DNA of 64,000 bases from Actinoplanes philippinensis (lineage in GTDB: Bacteria > Actinomycetota > Actinomycetes > Mycobacteriales > Micromonosporaceae). Made by a program: the position numbers and the translations under genes. Every line of letters begins with the position of its first letter. Position 1 is the first letter of the stretch. The stretch is from the NCBI RefSeq assembly GCF_900113015.1, contig NZ_FONV01000008.1, forward strand, positions 62,001-126,000. Reading direction: 5' to 3'. Below the pieces are notes generated by a model. It saw only the letters and a program-made list of their open reading frames with translations. It made no database searches and was not told where the DNA came from. Positions 16,795-23,475 of this stretch are shown piece after piece.

Positions 16795-17712
16795 TCAGGG
16801 CATGTCAATATTCCCCTGACCCTGACGTGATGACCGCAGGAACTCGGCCGGAAGATCGTCGGGTGGGGGCGGGGCGCCCAGGTCGGACGGCTGATAGCCG
16901 GAAGGGTATCCGGGATAGGTGCGGTTTCGCTTGGGTTTGCCCAGCACCGATTCCTTACGTGGTGGAAACAGGCGCACGGCCCGCGCACGAGCTTTCAGAC
17001 CGGCCGCCGCCAGGCCGCCGACCCAGCGCGGCGCCGGGTCGAAACCGAACGCGCGCAGCATCCGCTCGTCGAGCATCCCGCGGACGCCGAGCCGCACGGC
17101 GGGTCTCAGGAAACCGGGGAACCAAGCCGCGAAGATCTCGACGGTGTATCGCCCGACCTCCCGATTCGTAGCCGAATATACGAAGTTTCGCTCCTCGTAA
17201 TCGGTCTTGAAGCTGCGGAACGACGCGTAGTCGCCGGGGATGTCCCTGATACCCATCCGGGCGCCGACCGCCCGGTAATAGTGGAAGGCCGCCAGCTTCT
17301 CGTTCTCGTGCAACGGCCGCCACCCGTAGAGCGACAGCCAGTCGATCGGGTCGTAGACGAACGTCGACAGGACGTAGAGCATGTCGTCGTTGCTGATGGC
17401 ATACCGGCCGTGCGCCCGGTTCACCACCTTCAGCGCCTCGCGGCCCCGGCCGGAGTCGTACCCGTGCGCCGCGATCTCCGCCATCAGCAGTGCCGTGTCG
17501 TCGTAGCGCCGCTGCGGCCGGTCCCGGAACTCCCCGGTCGCCGCCAGCAGCCGCGAGATGCTCGGCACGCAGTAGGTGCGGAACAGCGCGAACTCCAGCG
17601 CCCGCGTGTAGTCCCAGGGGAACTCGCGCCCCGACGAGATCTGGTAGATCTCCAGATGGTCCTTCTCCGGATCGAGTGCCGCGATCCGGTCCCGCAGGTC
17701 GTAGCGTCCCAT
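16795..17712 (-). CDS. Oxygenase MpaB family protein (DUF2236)
   Basis: A 305-residue member of the MpaB/latex-clearing-protein superfamily, heme enzymes or putative oxygenases. It contains EFALFRTYCVPSISRLLAATGEF, RRYDDTALLMAEIAAHGYDS, NRAHGRYAISNDDMLYVLSTF (the conserved Arg/His region), PIDWLSLYGWRPLHENEK and YYRAVGARMGI. It starts 2 bp after the stop of the LLM oxidoreductase gene, so the two are translationally linked. The tail is proline-rich. Together with the LLM enzyme and the divergent GntR regulator it looks like part of an oxidative catabolic unit. The substrate is not evident. Confidence 0.85.
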   Translation of the reverse strand: MGRYDLRDRIAALDPEKDHLEIYQISSGREFPWDYTRALEFALFRTYCVPSISRLLAATGEFRDRPQRRYDDTALLMAEIAAHGYDSGRGREALKVVNRAHGRYAISNDDMLYVLSTFVYDPIDWLSLYGWRPLHENEKLAAFHYYRAVGARMGIRDIPGDYASFRSFKTDYEERNFVYSATNREVGRYTVEIFAAWFPGFLRPAVRLGVRGMLDERMLRAFGFDPAPRWVGGLAAAGLKARARAVRLFPPRKESVLGKPKRNRTYPGYPSGYQPSDLGAPPPPDDLPAEFLRSSRQGQGNIDMP

Positions 17713-17714
17713 CT

Positions 17715-18743
17715 CTAGCTGATCAGCTCCTTCACCCGGGAGAGCAGGCGCTGCGGGTCGGCGTCGATCGGTGTCACGTTCAGCACCGTCACGCCCGACT
17801 CGCGGAAGGCGGCGATCCGGTCCCGTACGTAGGACTCCGGCCCGATCAGGCTGCTCAGCTCCAGCAGCTCCGCCGGCACCGCGGCCGCGGCCTCCTTCTT
17901 GCGTCCGGACAGGTACAGCTCCTGGATGAGGTCGGCCTCCTTCTCGAAGCCGTACCTGCTGACCACGTCGTGATAGAAGTTGCGGCCCTTCGCGCCCATG
18001 CCGCCGACGTACAGGGCGATCATCGGGCGGGCCAGGTCGCGCAGATGTGTCACGTCGTCGCCGATGGCCACGGGGCCGCCGGCGACGATCTCCAGCGGGG
18101 GCAGCGCCGCGTCACGTGCCGCGAAGCCGGCCGTCAAGGAGGCGCCCCAGACGTCGGCGGCCCGTTCCGGCACGTACAGGAACGGCAGCCAGCCGTCGGC
18201 CACCTCGGCCGTCATCCGGACGTTCGCGGCGCCGAGGGCGGCCACGTGGATCGGGATCGAGTCCCGTACCGGATGGGTCAGGATCTTGAGGGGTTTGCCC
18301 AGGCTGGTGCCCTGCCCCTCGGGCAGCGGGAGCCGGTAGAGGCCGTCGTGGGTGATCACTTCGCGCCGCCAGATCGACCGGCAGATCTCGATGATCTCCC
18401 GGGTCCGGCCGATCGGCTTGTCGTAGGCGACACCGTGCCAGCCCTCGATCACCTGCGGGCCGGAGGCGCCCAGGCCGAGGATCGCCCGGCCGCCGGACAT
18501 CGCGTCGAGGCCGGCCGCGGTCTGCGCCAGCAGCGCCGGGGTACGCGAGTAGATCGGCAGGATCGCCGAGCCGATCTGCACCCGCTCGGTCTTCGCGGCC
18601 AGATAGCCCATGATCGTGGGGGCGTCGAAGCCGTACGCCTCGGCCACCCAGATCACGTCGAGCCCGGCGTCCTCCCATCCGGCCGCCGTGTCGGCGGTCG
18701 CCCGTGGATCTCCGGCATACATCAGCGTCGTTGCGAGGCGCAT
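17715..18743 (-). CDS. LLM-class F420-dependent oxidoreductase
   Basis: A 342-residue luciferase-like (bacterial luciferase fold) enzyme. It contains MRLATTLMYAGDPRATADTA, LDVIWVAEAYGFDAPTIMGY, VQIGSAILPIYSRTPALLAQ, GGRAILGLGASGPQVIEGWHG, and IPIHVAALGAANVRMTAEVADGW split across two segments. In actinomycetes these proteins mostly use reduced F420. The subgroup is close to mycobacterial fadE/LLM neighbours. It is divergent from the GntR gene, with the TTGATATTTGATA repeat between them, and is followed directly by the MpaB gene. Probably repressed by that GntR protein. Confidence 0.92.
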   Translation of the reverse strand: MRLATTLMYAGDPRATADTAAGWEDAGLDVIWVAEAYGFDAPTIMGYLAAKTERVQIGSAILPIYSRTPALLAQTAAGLDAMSGGRAILGLGASGPQVIEGWHGVAYDKPIGRTREIIEICRSIWRREVITHDGLYRLPLPEGQGTSLGKPLKILTHPVRDSIPIHVAALGAANVRMTAEVADGWLPFLYVPERAADVWGASLTAGFAARDAALPPLEIVAGGPVAIGDDVTHLRDLARPMIALYVGGMGAKGRNFYHDVVSRYGFEKEADLIQELYLSGRKKEAAAAVPAELLELSSLIGPESYVRDRIAAFRESGVTVLNVTPIDADPQRLLSRVKELIS

Positions 18744-18762
18744 CGGTCACCCTTCCTCTTTT

Positions 18763-18775
18763 TTGATATTTGATA
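18763..18775. promoter_or_regulatory. GntR operator candidate TTGATATTTGATA, copy 1
   Basis: A tandem of TTGATA units with 7-bp spacing, in the short gap between the LLM gene and the GntR gene. The identical 13 bases recur at 20834-20846 in the other divergent promoter of this cluster. AT-rich repeats stand out against GC-rich surroundings. Confidence 0.65.
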
Positions 18776-18799
18776 CGGTGGCGGCCGATAAAGCGAGAG

Positions 18800-19441
18800 G
18801 TGAGGGCTTTGCTGTCCGAGGAGGTCGCCGGCGCCCTGCGCGCCCGGATCATGTCCGGTGAGCTCCGCCCCGGCGCGCGGATCCGTCTCGAAGAGGTCGC
18901 CGCCGGCCTCGGCGTGAGCATCACCCCGGTCCGCGAGGCGCTGCTCACCCTGCGCGGCGAGGACATGGTCGAGCTGGAGCCGCGCAAGGGTTACGTGGTG
19001 GCGCCGTTGTCCCGGCAGGACATCCTCGACGTGTTCCAGCTGCAGGGCGACATCGCCGGGGAGTTGGCCGCCCGGGTCGCCACCGGTATCGGCGAGGCCC
19101 AGCTCGCCGAGTTGCGGGTCGCGCACAGCAAGGTGGCCCGCGCCCGGAGGGCCGCCGACGTGGAGACGTACGAGTACGAGTTCCACCGCGCGGTCAACCG
19201 GATGTCGCGGTCGCGCAAACTCAGCTGGTTCCTGCACACCGCCACCCGCTACACCCCGGCCCGGGTCTACTCGGCCGACCCGGGCTGGCGTGAGGGCATG
19301 CGCGCTGATCACGAGGCCGTGCTCGCCGCTTTCGCCGCGGCCGACGTGGACGCCGCGCGGACCGCGATGACCAGGCACTTCACCGACGGGGCGGAGCGCC
19401 TGGTCAAGCATCTCGACGACCTGGGCATCTGGGATTCCTAG
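18800..19441 (+). CDS. GntR-family regulator, FCD (FadR) subgroup
   Basis: About 213 residues. A winged HTH (SEEVAGALRARIMSGELRPG, LEEVAAGLGVSITPVREALL, EDMVELEPRKGYVV) is followed by an FCD effector domain with the metal-binding residues typical of the group (EFHRAVNRMS, DHEAVLAAF, MTRHF). I place the start at GTG 18800. TTG 18770 in the same frame would lie inside the TTGATATTTGATA repeat and is less likely. Its stop is 1 bp from the convergent aldehyde dehydrogenase stop. It probably represses the LLM-MpaB operon and, through the second repeat, the aldehyde and acyl-CoA dehydrogenase genes. The effector is probably a carboxylic acid or acyl-CoA. Confidence 0.88.
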   Translation: MRALLSEEVAGALRARIMSGELRPGARIRLEEVAAGLGVSITPVREALLTLRGEDMVELEPRKGYVVAPLSRQDILDVFQLQGDIAGELAARVATGIGEAQLAELRVAHSKVARARRAADVETYEYEFHRAVNRMSRSRKLSWFLHTATRYTPARVYSADPGWREGMRADHEAVLAAFAAADVDAARTAMTRHFTDGAERLVKHLDDLGIWDS

Positions 19442-19442
19442 C

Positions 19443-20813
19443 TCACCGTCCGTGGCGCAGGTGGAACAGCGTCAACGCCCGCCGCATCACCTTCGGATCC
19501 CGGTCCAGCCGCATGAGATCCATCGGCGCGGCGAACCGCTGCCGGGTGACCGCCTGCGCCCGGGAGAACTCGCGCAGCCCGTCCGCCCCGTGGATGCGCC
19601 CGAACCCGGAGTCGCCGACCCCGCCGAACGGCAGTGACGGCACCCCGGCGAACCCGAGGACCGCGTTGACCGAGGCCGCCCCGGTCCGCAGTTTCCGGGC
19701 GGTGGCGGCGGCCGCGTGCGCGTTCTTCGAGAAGATCGACGCGGCCAGGCCGTACTTCGAGGCGTTCGCCAGGGTTATCGCCTCGGCGAGGCTGTCGACG
19801 GGGTTCACCACGAGGGTCGGCCCGAACGTCTCCTCGGTGACCGCGATGCTGTCCTCGGGCACCTCGGCCAGGACGACCGGCGCGACGGTCCGCGCGGTGA
19901 TCGAGGACGGCTCGCCGACCACGGCCCGGCCGCCTCGCGACAGCGCGTCCTCCACGTGCGCCCGGACGATCGCGGGCTGCTCCGCAGTCGTCATCGTCTG
20001 CTCACCGACCGCCAGCGCGCCCAGTTTCGCGAGGAACTGCGGATAGACCGAACGCTCCACATAGACCCGCTCCACGCCCGCACACGTCTGCCCCGCGTTG
20101 CCGAACCCGCCGAACGCCGCCGCCCGCGCCGCCGCGTCGAGGTCGGCGTCCGCCGCCACGATCATCGCGTCCTTGCCGCCGCCCTCGACGACCAGCGGGG
20201 TGAGTGTCTCCGCGCAGGTCGCCATCACCTTGCGGGCGGTCGCCGCCGATCCGGTGAAGGCGATCTTGTCCACTCCGGACCAGGTGAGCTGCGCCCCGGC
20301 CGACCCGTCACCGAGGACCACCTGCAGCACCGGCTCCCCCGGGACGGCGGCCGCCCACGCGTCGGCCAGCCACGCCCCGGTGCGCGGGGTGTGCTCGCTC
20401 GGCTTGAACACCACGGCGTTGCCGGCCGCCAGCGCATACGACACCGAGCCCAGCGGCGTGTAGACCGGATAGTTCCACGGCCCGATCACCCCGACCACGC
20501 CGAGCGGCAGATACTCCAGCGTCGCCACGTGGTTGGCCGCGAGCATCCCGCTCGGCACCCGGCGCCGGCCGAGCACCTTGCCGGCGTTGCGGGCCGCCCA
20601 GTCCAGGTGTTCGACGGCGAGCATCACCTCGAGCGCCGCGTCGTCCTGCGTTTTGCCGGTCTCCTCGGCGACCAGGGCCGCGAGTTCGCCGATGTGCCGT
20701 GCGAGGTGCCTTTTCCAGGCCAGCAGCCGGGTGCGGCGTTCGCGGTGACCGAGCCCGCCCCACCACCGTGCGGCCGACCGGGCTTTCTCGACTGTTGCCT
20801 GGACCTCGGTCAT
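19443..20813 (-). CDS. Aldehyde dehydrogenase family protein
   Basis: A 456-residue NAD(P)+-dependent aldehyde dehydrogenase. It has the Rossmann motif VGVIGPWNYPVYTPLGSVSY, FKPSEHTPRTGA, KIAFTGSAATARKV, the general-base Glu in VVEGGGKDAMIV, catalytic Cys in GNAGQTCAGVERVYV, and EETFGPTLVVNPV. The variant EGGGKD replaces the usual ELGGK(N/S) but keeps the Glu. GGGAG lies before the ATG at 20813. It is divergent from the acyl-CoA dehydrogenase, with the TTGATATTTGATA repeat between the two. It likely oxidises an aldehyde intermediate in the same pathway as the MpaB, LLM and ACAD enzymes. Confidence 0.93.
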   Translation of the reverse strand: MTEVQATVEKARSAARWWGGLGHRERRTRLLAWKRHLARHIGELAALVAEETGKTQDDAALEVMLAVEHLDWAARNAGKVLGRRRVPSGMLAANHVATLEYLPLGVVGVIGPWNYPVYTPLGSVSYALAAGNAVVFKPSEHTPRTGAWLADAWAAAVPGEPVLQVVLGDGSAGAQLTWSGVDKIAFTGSAATARKVMATCAETLTPLVVEGGGKDAMIVAADADLDAAARAAAFGGFGNAGQTCAGVERVYVERSVYPQFLAKLGALAVGEQTMTTAEQPAIVRAHVEDALSRGGRAVVGEPSSITARTVAPVVLAEVPEDSIAVTEETFGPTLVVNPVDSLAEAITLANASKYGLAASIFSKNAHAAAATARKLRTGAASVNAVLGFAGVPSLPFGGVGDSGFGRIHGADGLREFSRAQAVTRQRFAAPMDLMRLDRDPKVMRRALTLFHLRHGR

Positions 20814-20833
20814 CGTTGCTCCCGGGCTAAGAT

Positions 20834-20846
20834 TTGATATTTGATA
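20834..20846. promoter_or_regulatory. GntR operator candidate TTGATATTTGATA, copy 2
   Basis: Exact copy of the 13-bp sequence at 18763-18775, placed between the divergent aldehyde dehydrogenase (start 20813) and acyl-CoA dehydrogenase (start 20905) genes. An identical AT-rich 13-mer twice in 2 kb of high-GC DNA is unlikely to be chance. Confidence 0.68.
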
Positions 20847-20904
20847 TGTTACGGTCGCTGTCAACATAGCGATTCACCTGGGCGTACTCCCGGAAGGTGA
20901 CGAA

Positions 20905-22029
20905 ATGATCATCGATCTCAGCGACGAGCAGAAGGCGTTCACCGAAGCCGTCGACGACTTCTGCCGCCGCGAGGCCGGCACCCGTGAGCAACGCGGCGAC
21001 AGCCCGCACCACCCCGGCCTCTACCGCAAGATGGCCGACCTCGGATGGCTCGGCGTCACCGTCGCGGAGGAGTACGGCGGCTCCGGCGCCGGCATGCTCG
21101 ACACCTGCCTGTTCCTGGAGCGTGTCGGCTACGGCCAGGCCCCGGTCGGCGGGTTCACCACCAGCGCCATCGTCGCCGCCGCCGTGCAGCGCTCCGGCTC
21201 CGGGGAGCAGAAGAAGACCGTCCTCGGCGGCCTGGTCAACGGCCGTGTCTACGCGATCGCCATGTCCGAGCCCGAGGCCGGCTCGGACGTCGCCAACCTC
21301 TCCTGCCGCGCGGTGCGCACCGGCGACGGGTGGATCGTCAACGGCCAGAAGACGTGGTGCTCCAACGCCCACATCGCCGACGCGATCCTGCTCGTCGCCC
21401 GTACCTCGGGCAGCCCCGGCGAGCACACCGGCCTCACCATGCTGCTGGTCCCCGCCGACGCCCCCGGCCTGCGGATCAACGGCATCGAGACGATGGGCGG
21501 CAAAGAGGTCAACGACCTCTACTTCACGGATGTACACCTGCCCGCGGACGCCGTGGTCGGCAATGTCGACAAGGGTTGGCAACAGTTGATGGCCGGCCTC
21601 AATGTTGAGCGCCTGATCCTGGCGGCATTGATGCTGGGAACCGCCCAGCGCGCCTTCGACGACGCCCTCGACTTCATCAAACAGCGCAAACAGTTCGGCC
21701 GCCCGGTCGGCTCGTTCCAGGCGCTGCGCCACCGGGTCGCCGACCTGGCCACCGAGATCGAATGCTGCCGCCTGCTCGTCCAACGGGTCGCCACCCTCAC
21801 CGACCGCGACCCGCACCAGGTCCTGCCGCGCGAGAGCTCCATGGTCAAACTCAAGACCACCGAGGTCGCCCGGCAGGTCGCGCTGGCCGGCATGCAGATG
21901 ATGGGCGGCTACGGCTACGCCACCGAGTACGACATGGAACGCCACGTCCGCGCCACGCTCGTCTCGACGATCTACGGCGGCACCAGCGAGATCCAGCGAG
22001 ACATCATCGGCAAGACCTACGGCCTCTGA
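20905..22029 (+). CDS. Acyl-CoA dehydrogenase
   Basis: A 374-residue FAD-dependent acyl-CoA dehydrogenase. It has LGWLGVTVAEEYGGSGAG, the flavin-contacting MSEPEAGSDVANL, VNGQKTWCSNAHIADAILLV, GINVERL-like region AGLNVERLILAAL, KQRKQFGRPVGSFQALRHRV, MQMMGGYGYATEYDMERHVR, and the C-terminal YGGTSEIQRDIIGKTYGL. The catalytic base is expected either at the YGGTSE glutamate or the internal helix position. It introduces a double bond in an acyl-CoA and passes electrons to ETF. It shares the divergent promoter and the GntR operator candidate with the aldehyde dehydrogenase gene. Confidence 0.95.
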   Translation: MIIDLSDEQKAFTEAVDDFCRREAGTREQRGDSPHHPGLYRKMADLGWLGVTVAEEYGGSGAGMLDTCLFLERVGYGQAPVGGFTTSAIVAAAVQRSGSGEQKKTVLGGLVNGRVYAIAMSEPEAGSDVANLSCRAVRTGDGWIVNGQKTWCSNAHIADAILLVARTSGSPGEHTGLTMLLVPADAPGLRINGIETMGGKEVNDLYFTDVHLPADAVVGNVDKGWQQLMAGLNVERLILAALMLGTAQRAFDDALDFIKQRKQFGRPVGSFQALRHRVADLATEIECCRLLVQRVATLTDRDPHQVLPRESSMVKLKTTEVARQVALAGMQMMGGYGYATEYDMERHVRATLVSTIYGGTSEIQRDIIGKTYGL

Positions 22030-22110
22030 CCCTTTTGCGGTACGGCCACCCCGCCGGCAACCGCGCCCGGCCCGTCCCGTTCCCTACCCGGCGACGGGGC
22101 CGCGTGACCC

Positions 22111-22135
22111 GGCCCGCAGCGCCCGCTGCGGGCCG
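22111..22135. terminator. Hairpin terminator after acyl-CoA dehydrogenase
   Basis: GC-rich perfect arms of about 10 bp (GGCCCGCAGC and its complement) around a 4-base loop, about 80 bp after the stop and upstream of the DUF1304 gene. Confidence 0.6.
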
Positions 22136-22169
22136 AATGCGGTGGTCACCGCCCAGGTAGTCTCCAGCC

Positions 22170-22523
22170 ATGCTGATCATCGGGAACGTCCTGGCCGCCC
22201 TCGTGGCACTGATCCACGTCTACATCGCGGTCCTGGAGATGTTCCTCTGGACCAAGCCGCAGGGCCGCAAGGCGTTCGGCTTCACCCCCGAGTTCGCCGA
22301 GCAGACCAGGGTGCTGGGCCTCAACCAGGGCCTGTACAACGGCTTCCTGGCCGCCGGCCTGATCTGGGGCCTGCTCGGCGGGGGCTTCGCCGCCATCGTC
22401 TTCTTCCTGATCTGCGTGGCGATCGCCGGCGTCGTCGGCGCCCTGACCGCCAGCCGCCGCATCATCTACATCCAGACCGTCCCCGCGGTCCTGGCCCTGA
22501 TCCCCACGATCCTGGCCCACTGA
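22170..22523 (+). CDS. DUF1304 small membrane protein
   Basis: A 117-residue membrane protein with four predicted helices: ILGNV..ALVALIHVYIAVLEM, LNQGLYNGFLAAGLIWGLL, AAIVFFLICVAIAGVVGAL and IYIQTVPAVLALIPTIL. The motif HVYIAVLEMFLWTKPQGRKAFG and the GLNQGLYNGFLAAGL stretch match DUF1304 (YqjF/YozB-like) proteins. Function unknown. It lies between the catabolic cluster and the toxin-antitoxin pair and is probably transcribed alone. Confidence 0.87.
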   Translation: MLIIGNVLAALVALIHVYIAVLEMFLWTKPQGRKAFGFTPEFAEQTRVLGLNQGLYNGFLAAGLIWGLLGGGFAAIVFFLICVAIAGVVGALTASRRIIYIQTVPAVLALIPTILAH

Positions 22524-22574
22524 CAGCCCGAGCCACGACCTGCCGCCGGGGCACGGGCGCTTCTCCATCGCGGT

Positions 22575-22590
22575 ATAGCATCTTTGCTAT
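22575..22590. promoter_or_regulatory. Autoregulation palindrome ATAGCA-TCTT-TGCTAT at toxin start
   Basis: A 6-4-6 perfect inverted repeat ending on the first two bases of the toxin ATG. It overlaps the likely -10 region (TATAGC), as expected for a toxin-antitoxin operator. No ribosome site is visible, so the message is probably leaderless. Confidence 0.7.
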
Positions 22591-22939
22591 GGCTTGGGGT
22601 GCGGTTGAGTTGGAGCCGGAGGTAGAGAAGTGGTTGGAGAGCTTGCCGATCGCTCACTTCGCCCACGCGGCGTTCTACATCGATCTGCTTGCCGAGCAGG
22701 GCCCGCTGCTCGGTGAGCCCTACACCAAGCAGCTCGATCGGAAGTTGCGGGAACTGCGGTTCCATCTCGAGCGACGTGCAGTGCGGATCACCTGCTGGAT
22801 CGGATCCGATCGGAGGATCATCCTCTTGACGGTCTTTCACAAGACCCGGATGAAGGACGATCGGGAAGTCGACCGCGCACGCCGGGCGCTTGCGCGATGT
22901 ATCGACGAAGAACACACGGTGGCGGACGAGGAGGGATAG
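22589..22939 (+). CDS. HigB/RelE-type toxin (Gp49-like)
   Basis: A 116-residue protein of the phage-derived Gp49-like/HigB group of RelE-fold mRNA interferases. It has LEPEVEKWLESLP, EPYTKQLDRKLRELRFHLER, RRAVRITCWIGSDRRIILLTVFHKTRMKD and EVDRARRALARCIDE. The basic core residues (R in LRFHLERRAVRIT, K/R in FHKTR) correspond to the RNA-cutting face in relatives. The ATG at 22589 sits in the operator palindrome. The next gene, 3 bp downstream, encodes the antitoxin. Toxin-first order is typical of higBA. Confidence 0.88.
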   Translation: MAWGAVELEPEVEKWLESLPIAHFAHAAFYIDLLAEQGPLLGEPYTKQLDRKLRELRFHLERRAVRITCWIGSDRRIILLTVFHKTRMKDDREVDRARRALARCIDEEHTVADEEG

Positions 22940-22942
22940 GCG

Positions 22943-23242
22943 ATGGCTGAAGGCGGCGGGTGGGCCGCGATGCGGGAGCGACGGCTGGCTGAGCCGGGTG
23001 CCGCTGAGGCATATGACGCGGCGCGCTTGGCATTCGAACTCGGGCGCTCCGTGCGAGAGCTTCGTGAGCGCCAAGGATGGAGCCAGGCGCAGCTGGCCAA
23101 ACGTTCAGGTATGACACAGTCGGCGGTTGCCAGGTTCGAGGCCGGCGGAACCGTTCCGACCCTGCCGGTGCTGGAGCGGCTGGCGGCGGCACTCGACGTG
23201 AGTCTCAAGGTCGGTTTCGAGCCACGGGGCCACGCAGCCTGA
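22943..23242 (+). CDS. HigA/XRE-type antitoxin
   Basis: A 99-residue Xre-family HTH protein. The domain spans about residues 37-90: VRELRERQGWSQAQLAKRSG, MTQSAVARFEAGGTVPTLPV and LERLAAALDVSLKVGFEP. It starts 3 bp after the toxin stop with GAGGAGGGATAGGCG ahead of it. It should neutralise the toxin and repress the operon via the palindrome at 22575-22590. The N-terminal 36 residues are the probable toxin-binding arm. Confidence 0.9.
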   Translation: MAEGGGWAAMRERRLAEPGAAEAYDAARLAFELGRSVRELRERQGWSQAQLAKRSGMTQSAVARFEAGGTVPTLPVLERLAAALDVSLKVGFEPRGHAA

Positions 23243-23475
23243 GTTGCGGGGCCCGCGGCTCGAACCGGCTTCCGTTCCTGCCCCGGGCTGCTGAACCCCA
23301 TCCCTGAACGGGGTGATCAGTATCCGTGGCGGATCTCCCGGGGCCGGTCCGGTGATCGCGTGACCCTATTCTGGGAGCCCCCACCTGGGGAACCGAGGCG
23401 GACCCGTGCCGGTCTCGGGCCGATCGGCTCCTCGTTGTGCGCGTGGGCCTCGACCGGATCCGGAGTCAACTCGGG

